Shown: piece by piece, positions 40,503 through 49,361 of the stretch
Position numbering within the stretch: the stretch's first letter is position 1
How the letters are laid out: every line of letters begins with the position of its first letter
Origin: JAHBVL01 sp964461025
GTDB taxonomy: Bacteria > Chloroflexota > Chloroflexia > Thermomicrobiales > UBA6265
Direction: 5' to 3'
Assembly (NCBI GenBank): GCA_964461025.1
Contig: CAYWSE010000003.1
Span: 20,775-84,774, forward strand
DNA length: 64,000 nucleotides
Program-made: the position numbers and the translations under genes
The notes under the pieces: model-generated
Databases searched by the model: none
What the model was told of the DNA's origin: nothing
What the model saw: the letters and a program-made list of their open reading frames with translations, nothing else

Positions 40503-41480
40503 CTATAAGAGCGATTTCAGGCGGTTCACATCGACGTTTCCGCCGGTGATGATGATCGCGGTTGCTGCCCCGGTGGGAATCGCCGCCTTGCCGGTGATCA
40601 GCGCAGCGAGCGCCGCACCCGACGCAGGTTCAGTCAGGAGCTTCGTCTGCTCCAGAGCCAGCTTCGTGGCGCCGGCGATCTCGTCCTCTGTGACGAGAAC
40701 AACGTCGTCGACATACCGCTGCACGATTCCCAGATTGAGCTCAGCGGTGAATGGCGCCGCCAGACCGTCCGCCATCGTGTTGATCGAATCGAGATGCACC
40801 GGATGTCCTGCCTCCAGGGCGGCAGTCATCGCCGCTGCTCCTTCCGGTTCCACGCCAACGATACGCGCACCTGATTTGCGCGCCGCCATCACCAGCGCGA
40901 TGCCCGAGATCAACCCGCCGCCACCGATCGGCACGATGATCTGCTCGACGTCGGGGAAGTCCTCGAGAATCTCCAATCCGATCGTGCCCTGCCCCGCCAC
41001 GATGGCTGGATCGCCGAACGGCGAGACAAAGGTGGCGCCGGTTTGCTCTATCCGTTCCTCCATCGCCGCGACGGCGTCCTGAATCGTCGGCTTCAGAACA
41101 GTCTCCGCGCCGTAGCTGCGGATCAGCTCGACTTTGGAGGCGACGGCGCTCTCCATCATGAACACGGTGCAACCGGTCTCCATCTGGCGAGCGGCGAAGG
41201 CGAGTCCGGCCCCATGGTTGCCTGCGGAAAACGTGACGACGCCCTTCTGCCGTTCCCCAGCGGAGAGCAATGAAACAGCGTTGAGCGCCCCCCGCACCTT
41301 GAACGCGCCGGTGCGTTGCAGGTTCTCCGCTTTTACCGAGAGGCGGACACCGGTGCGCTGGCTCAGTGCGTCGTTCGGCAGCAGAGGCGTGCGAATGATG
41401 TGCGCGGCGATGCGTTCGTGCGCCGCTTCAATGTCTGCGCTGCCGATGGTTTCGATGCTTGTTCCGCCCGCCAATGCCAT
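40503..41480 (-). CDS. Threonine/serine dehydratase (catabolic type)
   Basis: This protein of about 325 residues is a fold-type II PLP enzyme. It has the lysine in QRTGAFKVRGALNAV, the asparagine loop in VTFSAGNHGAGLAFAA and the phosphate-binding GGGGLISGIA. It lacks a C-terminal ACT regulatory domain, so it matches the short catabolic form (or serine racemase-like enzymes) rather than biosynthetic IlvA. It converts threonine to 2-oxobutanoate and ammonia. The frame opens at 41498; the ATG at 41480 is used here, but its AAGGGG is immediately adjacent, so either start is possible. It may be cotranscribed with the downstream ABC operon. Confidence 0.88.
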   Translation of the reverse strand: MALAGGTSIETIGSADIEAAHERIAAHIIRTPLLPNDALSQRTGVRLSVKAENLQRTGAFKVRGALNAVSLLSAGERQKGVVTFSAGNHGAGLAFAARQMETGCTVFMMESAVASKVELIRSYGAETVLKPTIQDAVAAMEERIEQTGATFVSPFGDPAIVAGQGTIGLEILEDFPDVEQIIVPIGGGGLISGIALVMAARKSGARIVGVEPEGAAAMTAALEAGHPVHLDSINTMADGLAAPFTAELNLGIVQRYVDDVVLVTEDEIAGATKLALEQTKLLTEPASGAALAALITGKAAIPTGAATAIIITGGNVDVNRLKSLL

Positions 41481-41529
41481 CCCCCTTCGATCGCGCACTC
41501 GCGCTGTCGCTCTCGATCATACTTTCCCG

Positions 41530-41889
41530 ATGACGGATTTGCCCTCCAACGAACAGCGAACGTCGATCATCACACACCACCAGCTCGATGAACGCGTCAT
41601 CCCGCTCGTCGCGCAGTCGCTCGGCTGCGAGTCAAAGCTGGCGCCGTTCCAGCTCCCCGGGGGCACGGTCTATCAGCTGACCGTTCCCAACGCGCACGGT
41701 CGCGACGCAACACTGCTCACGATTTGGCCGTCGATCAATCGCGTCGATGCCATGTCGCCGTCGTCCGCGGTTGTGTTCACCGATGTGCGGACCGTTGATA
41801 TCGTCGGCGAGGTAGAGGTGCAGTTCCGGCGTTCGAATCGCGACTATCTGATCGTGGCGCGCGGCGGCAAGGTCATCGTCAGAGCCTGA
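41530..41889 (+). CDS. Hypothetical small protein
   Basis: This 119-residue soluble protein matches no family I recognise. It has an N-terminal helix (LDERVIPLVAQSLG), then alternating strands (GGTVYQLTVP, ATLLTIWPSINRVDAM, SAVVFTDVRTVDIV) and a basic end (VEVQFRRSNRDYLIVARGGKVIVRA). There are no membrane segments and a single cysteine. It is divergent from the threonine dehydratase gene, sharing a gap of only about 50 bases. It converges on the CapA-like gene, with the two stop codons abutting as TGATCA. Codon use looks coding across the whole frame. Confidence 0.65.
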   Translation: MTDLPSNEQRTSIITHHQLDERVIPLVAQSLGCESKLAPFQLPGGTVYQLTVPNAHGRDATLLTIWPSINRVDAMSPSSAVVFTDVRTVDIVGEVEVQFRRSNRDYLIVARGGKVIVRA

Positions 41890-43365
41890 TCAGTCGTCGC
41901 TGCCGGCGATGCGGTCGGTTGCCCACCAGAAGCGGTTCATTAACGACGCGTGCTCGCCGGGATCCATCAGACGGGGCTGATTGAAGTCCTCGATCTCCAC
42001 GCCCCTTGGCCGCAAACCTACGACCTTTTGGTCCCTGATCAGGATTTCCAGGATCATGCCTTGCCGCACGTCGATCGAAAACATCTGGTCGAAGATGAAA
42101 TTGCCGACGGAGTAGACGATCGGTTTGCCTTTGTACGTCTCCATCCCCTGAATCACGTGCGGGTGGTTGGTGACAACCATCGTCGCCCCTGCGTCGATCG
42201 CGGCGCGGGCGCCGTCGAGCGCCCATTGCGGTGGGACGGCGATGTACTCCTCACCAAAGTGGAAGTAGGGAATCACGATGTCGAACTCCCCAGCCAGGAA
42301 TGTGACATCGTCGTTCACCTGGTCGAGGAGATAGGGATTCGTCCCGGCGGCATCGGCAGTCGCCCCGGAAAAGCTGTCTGGACCCGCCGCACCGGCTAAC
42401 AGGGGAGCTTCATCGTCGCCGCTCGTCATCATGTTCGCGGTGACGCCATCGACGCCGAGAAACGATAGACGTTGTCCCTGAACTTCGGTCACAAACGACG
42501 CCCGCGCTTCAGTGAGATTACGGCCGGCGCCGAAATAGCTCATGCCCGCAGCGCTCAGCGAGTCCATGGTGTCGAGCAGCGCGGCATCGCCCCAACCATT
42601 CGCGTTCCAGCGCGAGTGATTGTTGGCCAGACTGACAGCATCGATGCCGGCAAGTTTCAGACCGTCGATCATCGCCGGATCTGACACGAATGAATAGGTA
42701 TGCGCATCGTCGGGAGGACGGATCGTCGAGGAGAGATTGCCTTCCAGGTTGGCGATCGTCACATCGTACCGACTCAGTTCCGTGGCGACTTTGCGAAACG
42801 GATGTGTGAAGTCGCCATACGCCACCATTTTGTTGTGCACATTGCGACCGGGCACGATATCGCCCACGACCGCGACACTGATCGCGGCTTTCCCATCAAC
42901 AGGCGCATGCCGCAACGGATCGAACCCGTCGACGGCCAGCACATTCACCCGAAAGTCGATGTCCTCGACCGGCACCATCGACATTCCGCCCGGATGCTCC
43001 GTCAAAAGTGTCACGAGTTCTTCGTAATCGGCGGCCGAATAGCGCAGTTTCCGGCTGAAAGGCACTATCCCTTCCAATGCGATTAGTTCGATCCGGCCAG
43101 CAACCGGCGAGCCCGCATCGAGCCAGTCGACGATACTGCCCTCGATGATCCCCTGCAGCTGAGCGCTGCCGATCGCCGTGAGCGGCGTGCGGGGAGAGGT
43201 CACCACCGCCTGTCCGGCGGGCACGAGTGTACTCTCCTGCCCCGCCGCATAGCGCAGCGGCAGGGGGCAGGCGACCGCAGTGGCAGCCGCGGCGCTGCCA
43301 GTAAGCAGACGGCGACGATCGATCCGAAAATCGGCCGGTTTCGGGGCGCGAGGATGAGATGTCAT
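41890..43365 (-). CDS. Tat-exported CapA/PgsA-like metallophosphatase
   Basis: This 491-residue protein starts with a Tat signal (IDRRRLLTGSAAAATAV). Residues about 45-165 (TAIGSAQLQGIIEGSIVDWL and following) resemble a PstS-like periplasmic-binding fold fragment. From about 170 the CapA domain begins: VVGDIVPGRNVHNKM, TIANLEGNLSS, VSLANNHSRWNANGWGDAAL, YFGAGRNLTEA, VIPYFHFGEEY and MVVTNHPHVIQGMETYKGKPIVYSVGNFIFD. These are the metal-binding motifs of this calcineurin-like group, linked to poly-gamma-glutamate synthesis. No other pgs/cap genes are nearby, so its role here is open. Confidence 0.85.
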   Translation of the reverse strand: MTSHPRAPKPADFRIDRRRLLTGSAAAATAVACPLPLRYAAGQESTLVPAGQAVVTSPRTPLTAIGSAQLQGIIEGSIVDWLDAGSPVAGRIELIALEGIVPFSRKLRYSAADYEELVTLLTEHPGGMSMVPVEDIDFRVNVLAVDGFDPLRHAPVDGKAAISVAVVGDIVPGRNVHNKMVAYGDFTHPFRKVATELSRYDVTIANLEGNLSSTIRPPDDAHTYSFVSDPAMIDGLKLAGIDAVSLANNHSRWNANGWGDAALLDTMDSLSAAGMSYFGAGRNLTEARASFVTEVQGQRLSFLGVDGVTANMMTSGDDEAPLLAGAAGPDSFSGATADAAGTNPYLLDQVNDDVTFLAGEFDIVIPYFHFGEEYIAVPPQWALDGARAAIDAGATMVVTNHPHVIQGMETYKGKPIVYSVGNFIFDQMFSIDVRQGMILEILIRDQKVVGLRPRGVEIEDFNQPRLMDPGEHASLMNRFWWATDRIAGSDD

Positions 43366-43427
43366 AGGGACCCGTTCGGCCTCCTCGTCGTGTGCGCAGT
43401 AAACGATTCCACGTCGTGCTCTGCAGT

Positions 43428-44567
43428 CTAGCCCGTCTCGCGCAATGACGCTTCAACGAATCGAATGATGGCTTGGTCGAGCGCAACCGAGATCGTCCCC
43501 ACACCCTGGGGACTGGAGAGGAAGGTTGCGTCGGCATCGCTCGTCAATGTCAGCACCTCGACCACCGAGCCCGGCATTGCGCTCGGCTCCTTGAGCTCGG
43601 GACGCTCGCCGTCGATGAGGAGGCGTTGCGTCTGTGCATGCGAGTTGTCTTCACCAATCTGGCTGACGTCGAAGACCCCCTGGCCGATCCAGGGATACCC
43701 CATGGCCCGCATTTGTGTCTCGAGTTCTTCGTAGATCAACTGAGAGAAAGCTTCATTCTCGCTTCCGAACGGCCGCCCGGCGTTGAACCAGACTCTGCTG
43801 CCGCGAACAGCTGGATCGCTCGATCCATCGACGTGAATCGAAATCAGCAGGTCGGCCCGGCCGTCATTGCAGACATCGATACGAGATTGCATTTCATCGA
43901 GCATTCCCGCGTGTTTCGATTCTTCGGTCGAAGCGCCACCGACTTCTGTGAACCCATCCTTGTTGGCATCGAAGTCGTTGATATTCACCTCGTGGTCATC
44001 CGCTCGTGTCAGGATCACGCGGAAACCGCGTTCGAGCAATCGGTGCTGCAAATCCTTGGCGATGGCCAGAGCGAAATACGATTCATCCATCGCCGGAACC
44101 GCCGAGGTCGCAGTGCGCTGAAATCCCATGTCCTTGCCGCCATGACCGGGATCGATGCAGATCGTCAACTTGCCGTTCCGCGCGTCGAAGGACGAATCGG
44201 CGACCGGCGTGCCGCTGATCGCCAGCACCTCTGCCTCGCTCGAAGTCATGACGACAGCCCCGGTCGTTGTCGTCGGGGGCGTCGATCGGCCACCGCCGCC
44301 CGGCAGGGCGATGATTGCGGCGACCGCCAGAGCTGTCACTACCAGGACGATGCCCGCCGCTTTGAGAATCGTTTCGAGTTCCGGGGCGCTGCGTTGTTCC
44401 TGCTGAGTCGCATACGGGGGAACTTTGCCGGCGGCGAGTTGGGGCTTCGCATCTGGCGTTCGCCCGGTGCGTTTCGGTGCACCAGAGTCCCACGCCGGCA
44501 GGGGCGGAAAATTCCCCTCTTTCCGGCGTGACGTACGATCGCCAGGATTCCCTGAATTGATGGACAT
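43428..44567 (-). CDS. N-acetylmuramoyl-L-alanine amidase (Amidase_3), membrane-anchored
   Basis: This 379-residue protein has a basic cytoplasmic N terminus, one membrane segment (ILKAAGIVLVVTALAVAAIIAL), a Thr/Pro linker and an Amidase_3 catalytic domain. Zinc ligands are visible: His in TICIDPGHGGKD, Glu in MDESYFALAIAK and His in LISIHVDGSSDP, with the catalytic Glu near the end (GSVVEVLTLT). It cleaves the lactyl-alanine bond of peptidoglycan during cell-wall turnover or division. The frame extends upstream to 44642, but the ATG at 44567 has GAGGTG before it. An insertion with DANKDGFTEVGGAST looks like a calcium-binding-type loop. Confidence 0.9.
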   Translation of the reverse strand: MSINSGNPGDRTSRRKEGNFPPLPAWDSGAPKRTGRTPDAKPQLAAGKVPPYATQQEQRSAPELETILKAAGIVLVVTALAVAAIIALPGGGGRSTPPTTTTGAVVMTSSEAEVLAISGTPVADSSFDARNGKLTICIDPGHGGKDMGFQRTATSAVPAMDESYFALAIAKDLQHRLLERGFRVILTRADDHEVNINDFDANKDGFTEVGGASTEESKHAGMLDEMQSRIDVCNDGRADLLISIHVDGSSDPAVRGSRVWFNAGRPFGSENEAFSQLIYEELETQMRAMGYPWIGQGVFDVSQIGEDNSHAQTQRLLIDGERPELKEPSAMPGSVVEVLTLTSDADATFLSSPQGVGTISVALDQAIIRFVEASLRETG

Positions 44568-44667
44568 GACACCTCGCGTTGATCCACGGGCCACGCCACC
44601 AACGCCCACCCTCTCTCGCGACGCGTGAGCATACGATGTCAATCGCCCGCGTGCCAGTACGCTCGTT

Positions 44668-45939
44668 CTACCTGGCGGCGCCAGAAGTCTGGTCAGAATG
44701 CCTGTCCAGCGGAGGATCGGAGAAACGATACCGGCAAATCGCCGGAATGAGATATGCCACCGCGGCGGCGGAGATCATCGTCGCCAGACCACCCAGCGCC
44801 ACGGCCGGACCGGCGCCGATGACGGATGCCGTGACCCCGGCCCGGAACTCGCCGAGCTGCGGTCCACCGACTGCCAGAGTGCGGTGCACCGAGGCCACGC
44901 GACCCCGCAACTCGTCGGGAGTAACGAGCGTGCGCGTGGCGTTGCGCAGTGTCGCACTCAGCACGTCAGCGGCGCCGCTCCCGGCCAGAAACGCGAGGGA
45001 GAGTGCGAAATTCGTGCTCATGCCGAAGCCGAGCATGCAGGCGCCGTAGATGGCGATCGAAATCATCACCGAGATGCCGGCCCGGTCCGGAAGTCTGGCG
45101 AGACTGAGAATCGAGGCAACGGCAACCGCGCCAGCCGCCGGCGCCGACAGGAGCAAACCGAGGCCTTCCGGGCCAACTCCCAGTACGTCTTCCGCGAAAA
45201 TCGGCATCAGCGTCGTACAGGCGCCGAAGAGGGTCGCCACGAAATCGGCGACCATCACGCCCAGGAGGACGGGCGTCACCCGCATGAAGCGCAGCCCTTC
45301 GATCGCGGAGGCAAAACCACCCATATTGACGACGACTTTGGGCGGTCTCGTCTTCATCAGAAGGACCGAGGCGATCACAGCGGTGAAGGAGAGCGCATCG
45401 ATGAAATAGGCAGTCGCCACACCCGAAACGGCGATGATCAACCCGCCCAGCGCCGGACCGACGATCATCGCCAGCTGAAAGGCCAGGATATTCATCGTCG
45501 AAGCGGCGGGATACTCGTTCGTTGGCACCAGAAGCGGAATCAAGGCCTGTCTGGTCGGATTCGATACCCCTTCCACCGTCGCGGTCAGGATCGTCAATGC
45601 GTAGATCGCAAGCAGCGAGATGCTGCCATTCACCGTCAGGAGTGCGAGAATCAGAGAGAGGAGCAGAAGCGTGCTCTGCGCCGCCATCAGCGTGCGCCTT
45701 CTGTCGCCGCGGTCGGCGATGACGCCGCCGGCGATACCGAACAGAATCACCGGCACAAAGCGACAGAGCCCGAGCAACCCGAGCTTGAACGCATCTTCGG
45801 TCAGCTCGTAGACCTGCCAGGTAATGGCGATTTTCTGAATCTGGGAGCCAACCATCGAGAGAACTTCGGCCGACCAGAGGAGGCGATAATCAGCATGGCG
45901 CAGGACGCGGTACGGACGTCCTGAAACCGTTCCTGCCAC
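44668..45939 (-). CDS. MFS transporter (MFS_3 / EntS-like)
   Basis: This 423-residue protein has twelve predicted membrane segments. It begins YRLLWSAEVLSMVGSQIQKIAITWQVYELT, followed by GIAGGVIADRGDRRRTLMAAQ, the conserved MFS loop 2-3 motif. STMNILAFQLAMIVGPALGGLI follows in the middle and NATRTLVTPDELRGRVASVHRT in the second half. This pattern is that of the MFS_3 group, which exports siderophores, macrolides or other small molecules. The GTG start has AAAGGATG upstream. It is divergent from the DUF983 gene. Substrate unknown. Confidence 0.9.
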   Translation of the reverse strand: MAGTVSGRPYRVLRHADYRLLWSAEVLSMVGSQIQKIAITWQVYELTEDAFKLGLLGLCRFVPVILFGIAGGVIADRGDRRRTLMAAQSTLLLLSLILALLTVNGSISLLAIYALTILTATVEGVSNPTRQALIPLLVPTNEYPAASTMNILAFQLAMIVGPALGGLIIAVSGVATAYFIDALSFTAVIASVLLMKTRPPKVVVNMGGFASAIEGLRFMRVTPVLLGVMVADFVATLFGACTTLMPIFAEDVLGVGPEGLGLLLSAPAAGAVAVASILSLARLPDRAGISVMISIAIYGACMLGFGMSTNFALSLAFLAGSGAADVLSATLRNATRTLVTPDELRGRVASVHRTLAVGGPQLGEFRAGVTASVIGAGPAVALGGLATMISAAAVAYLIPAICRYRFSDPPLDRHSDQTSGAAR

Positions 45940-46079
45940 GCTGGCATCATCCTTTCGAGACTGGAAGATCGGGCGACCGCCGATGCCGGCATCGGCCCTC
46001 GGAGATTGACGCTGCTCTGCGCTGAGCGACTGCGACCGCGATTGTACTCAACGACTGAAAGGACGAAGCGAACTCGACG

Positions 46080-46526
46080 ATGACCGACGCAATTGACGAA
46101 TGCCTCCCCCATCCCGAAGTGCGAACGCTTCCGGCCAGAGGCTGGTCACGATTCTGGGCGCTGCTGAGCCGCGCGCTCCGCTTGCGCTGTCCGCTGTGCG
46201 GAACTCGCGGCATCTTCGTGCATCCTTGGTCAATACGGGAGTGTTGTCCCGGATGCGGCTATCTCTTCAACCGCGAAGATGGCTATTTTCTCGGCGCCTA
46301 TGGCCTGAACCTGGTCGTCGCCGAGGTGATTGGACTGGGCGCGGTGCTCGTCATCCTCCTCCAGAGCGATCTCTCGATCCTCTGGCAGCAGATCATCGCC
46401 GCTTCGGCCGCCATTCTCTTCCCGGTGCTTTTTTATCCGTTCTCCCGCACGCTCTGGATGGTTGCCGATCTGATGATCAGCGGAGAATCGACCGACGAAT
46501 ATGTGCGAGGCGGCGATCTGCACTAG
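46080..46526 (+). CDS. DUF983 membrane protein with zinc ribbon
   Basis: This 148-residue protein has two C-x2-C pairs (LRCPLCGTRGIF and RECCPGCGYLFNREDGYFLG) forming a zinc ribbon. Two membrane segments follow (NLVVAEVIGLGAVLVILL and IIAASAAILFPVLFYPFS). This is the DUF983 arrangement, best known from alphaproteobacteria, where some members have been linked to cytochrome oxidase biogenesis. Such a role here is only a suggestion. It is divergent from the MFS gene, and 57 bases separate it from the next gene on the same strand. Confidence 0.88.
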   Translation: MTDAIDECLPHPEVRTLPARGWSRFWALLSRALRLRCPLCGTRGIFVHPWSIRECCPGCGYLFNREDGYFLGAYGLNLVVAEVIGLGAVLVILLQSDLSILWQQIIAASAAILFPVLFYPFSRTLWMVADLMISGESTDEYVRGGDLH

Positions 46527-46583
46527 GCATCCCGATATACTCGTGGCCATGATCGGCAGTCGTCGCAACAAGGCAGGGGTGGG

Positions 46584-48416
46584 ATGAGAGCACTGGCGGA
46601 CAGGGAGATTCCAGAACCGGATCGCGACGAAGCGGCACGGTTGCGCCGCTTGTCCTCCGACTTCGAAGCAATCGCCGGCAAACGCGAGGTCGATCTCTAC
46701 GTACGCACCTACACGACGCTTTTGCAGAGTTCCGGCGCCATTGGCGTTTCCTCGCTCGAACCCGCCCATCTCACCGCTGCACCGTCTTTGCATGCCGGCG
46801 CGGCGGAACGCCAGCCCGATATGAACGCGATGATCTACTCGATCCAGCGATTGCCGGACTGCATTTTCGAAACCCGGCACATCGTGCTCGGACAGACGCT
46901 CGATGCCTTCACCCACGAAGGTTTTCAGGATGTCTCCGCCTGGACGATCCAGAGTGCGCCGGGCCGCCGCCGCAAGTGGTATTGGGACGGCGCCGAAACG
47001 CTCGCCGCGCTCATCGCCTCCGCTTCCGATCTCGATGACCTGATTCCATCGATCGTCGCGTTGCAGATCGAGCTGACCAAGTTGCATCGGTTGCTTCGGT
47101 CAGACACCGAACTCATCGCGCTCGTCGAGACGGCCGACGCGTCCTGTCAGCGTGGCGAAGAACCCGATCCGGTCGTCGCGGCGGAGATCGGCAAACGGTT
47201 GCTGGTCGGCCGTGACGACTGGCACCGGCTCCGATCGGTCTGGGGTGACCGACTCTGGCCCCGGTTGCTGGTCCTTGTGCCGGAACGCAAACGGTTCACG
47301 CTGCAGATGCTGGGCGGCACCTACGTCGGGTACACGCGTTCGACGCGCCACTGGTGGCGTCCCGTGCAGGACTTCCTTCAGTCCCACGGTCTCGAAGAAC
47401 GCCCGGTCTACTTCGTTTCGTCGAACACCCACAGCCTGGTCAACACGCTGGCGGGAACCGCGCAACGGCGCAAGGATGATCTGGCGGGGTACATCCGGCG
47501 GGCGAGTCATCCCGAGCTCCTGCCGGAGCTGACAGCGCTTGAAGCGGGCGAAAGCCGCTCGTCATGGGAAAACCTTCTCTACTTCGCGGCACGCACCTAT
47601 TTCGCCGAACCCGGCAACGAGAAAGAGCGAGACCGGAGGAACGCCGAGGAGCTCGAACGCGGCATCATGCACATCAGCTCACGCGGTGCGATGGATGTTG
47701 GAATTCAGGTGATCGATCTGGCCCGTCTCGACAGGGAGAGTCTCGATCCAAGATTGCTGCAACCAGGCGAGACATTCGAGCCCGCGAACACCGACGCGAT
47801 CATCATTAACATCAACTACCCGCTCGGCCTGGCCGCCTACCACATCATGAACCAGGCGGCGATGTCGACCGACCTGCTGCGCGGCATCTATGTGCTCGGC
47901 AAAGCGGCGACGCTGAACGGCCGGATCGGCGATGTGATGATCGCCAACGTGGTCTACGATGAGCACTCAGGCAACACCTACTGGCTCGACAACTGCTTCT
48001 CATATGGTGACCTGGCGCCTCATTTGGTGTACGGGGCGGCGCTCGACAACCAGAAGGCGGTCACCGTGAAGGGCACCTATTTGCAGAATCAGGGCTATCT
48101 CGATTTCTACTACAGAGAGAATTACACCGTCGTGGAGATGGAGGCCGGACCCTATTTGAATGCAATCTATGAGGATCTCTTTCTCAGCCGCTATCCGAAT
48201 GACGAAGCGATCAATCTGGCCCAGCACCGGACGAATCGGCTCGATCTCGGCATCATCCATTACGCATCGGACACCCCGTATACCCGCTCTCATACGCTCG
48301 GGGCGCGCGGCATGTCGTACTACGGCATGGACTCCACCTATGCCTCGACGCTGGCGATTTTGCGTAGAATCTTTCAACGTAGCGGCGTGCTGACCTCACC
48401 CGGCGACAGCGCCTGA
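46584..48416 (+). CDS. Large conserved-looking hypothetical with a nucleoside-phosphorylase-like C-terminal part
   Basis: This 610-residue soluble protein shows no signal peptide or membrane segment. The N-terminal half is helical and Arg-rich (RRLSSDFEAIAGKREVDLY, LVLVPERKRFTLQML, RRKDDLAGYIRRASHP). The C-terminal third has segments reminiscent of phosphorylase superfamily II (PNP/UDP): IYVLGKAATLNGRIGDVMIANVVYDEHSGN, QKAVTVKGTYLQNQG and VVEMEAGPYLNAIYED. The V-x-M-E-A pattern is where nucleoside phosphorylases hold the ligand-binding Met-Glu. It may belong to an uncharacterised Pfam domain. GGGGTGGG precedes the ATG. The ABC permease gene starts 30 bases downstream. Confidence 0.6.
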   Translation: MRALADREIPEPDRDEAARLRRLSSDFEAIAGKREVDLYVRTYTTLLQSSGAIGVSSLEPAHLTAAPSLHAGAAERQPDMNAMIYSIQRLPDCIFETRHIVLGQTLDAFTHEGFQDVSAWTIQSAPGRRRKWYWDGAETLAALIASASDLDDLIPSIVALQIELTKLHRLLRSDTELIALVETADASCQRGEEPDPVVAAEIGKRLLVGRDDWHRLRSVWGDRLWPRLLVLVPERKRFTLQMLGGTYVGYTRSTRHWWRPVQDFLQSHGLEERPVYFVSSNTHSLVNTLAGTAQRRKDDLAGYIRRASHPELLPELTALEAGESRSSWENLLYFAARTYFAEPGNEKERDRRNAEELERGIMHISSRGAMDVGIQVIDLARLDRESLDPRLLQPGETFEPANTDAIIININYPLGLAAYHIMNQAAMSTDLLRGIYVLGKAATLNGRIGDVMIANVVYDEHSGNTYWLDNCFSYGDLAPHLVYGAALDNQKAVTVKGTYLQNQGYLDFYYRENYTVVEMEAGPYLNAIYEDLFLSRYPNDEAINLAQHRTNRLDLGIIHYASDTPYTRSHTLGARGMSYYGMDSTYASTLAILRRIFQRSGVLTSPGDSA

Positions 48417-48446
48417 TTCCTTGCTCGCAATCCATCGACGGCGCGT

Positions 48447-49361
48447 ATGATGCGGGGCATGGGCTCGAGACGACCTCATTTCAGCGACCGCATCCAACTG
48501 GCGCTCATGCTGGCGCCGTGGCTGATCGGTCTTTCAGTGATTGTGATCGGTCCGGCGATTGCCGGGTTTGCCCTGGCATTCACGCATTACAACGCGATCA
48601 ATCCGCCTCGCTTTGCTGGGATGGCCAATTTTCGGGAAATGCTCGGCGACGATCTCTTCCGGATTTCGCTGCGCAACTCGCTGACCTACATCCTGATGGC
48701 GGTGCCGATCCGACTCGCCGGCGCGCTGCTTGCGGCGTTGCTCTTAATGCGTCCGCGACCAGGCACGACGCTCTTCCGGGCGATGGTCTATCTGCCGACG
48801 GTGATACCCGACATGGCGTGGGCACTGATCTGGTTGTGGGTGCTCAACCCAATTTACGGCCCACTCAATCAGGCGCTGGCCGCCATTGGCATCGATGGCC
48901 CGTCCTGGATGGTCGACACCACCTGGGCGCCGATCGGCATCGTGCTGATGATGTCGTGGCAGATCGGCGAGGGATTTGTGATTTGCCTGGCCAGTTTGCA
49001 GAACGTCAATCGCGATTTGCTCGACCAGTCCGCCGTCGATGGAGGCTCGTCAATTCGCACCGTCTGGAGCATTACGATCCCATTGATCGCGCCGGCGATG
49101 CTCCTGATACTCTGCCGGGACACCGTATTCAGTTTTCAGGCGAATTTCGTGCCGGCCCTGATCGTTGGCCGGGGTGGCGCGCCGGACAACGCGACGCTCT
49201 ATCTGCCGATGTACATCTACACAACGGCGTTCAGTTATCTGCGCTTCGGCTATGCGGCGGCGCTGACGACATCGATGTACGTCATCACCGCGCTCGTAAT
49301 CCTCATCCAGTTCCGGATCGCTGCAGGGTGGAATGTGGGGTTCCGCAATGTCGAGCCGTGA
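48447..49361 (+). CDS. Sugar-type ABC permease (MalF-like), second set
   Basis: This 304-residue protein has six membrane segments beginning with LALMLAPWLIGLSVIVIGPAIAGFALAF. The docking loop is LLDQSAVDGGSSIRTVWSITIPLIAP. VYLPTVIPDMAWALIWLWVLNPIYGPLNQ is typical of lactose/sugar-type permeases. In-frame ATGs at 48447, 48450 and 48459 are all possible starts. It follows the 610-residue unknown on the same strand and overlaps the MalG-like gene by 14 bases. Confidence 0.9.
   Translation: MMRGMGSRRPHFSDRIQLALMLAPWLIGLSVIVIGPAIAGFALAFTHYNAINPPRFAGMANFREMLGDDLFRISLRNSLTYILMAVPIRLAGALLAALLLMRPRPGTTLFRAMVYLPTVIPDMAWALIWLWVLNPIYGPLNQALAAIGIDGPSWMVDTTWAPIGIVLMMSWQIGEGFVICLASLQNVNRDLLDQSAVDGGSSIRTVWSITIPLIAPAMLLILCRDTVFSFQANFVPALIVGRGGAPDNATLYLPMYIYTTAFSYLRFGYAAALTTSMYVITALVILIQFRIAAGWNVGFRNVEP

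Noticed and set aside
44698..45924. Open frame of 408 codons opposite the MFS transporter
   Set aside because: The MFS protein has the right membrane topology and motifs, while the opposite frame is highly charged with no hydrophobic core.
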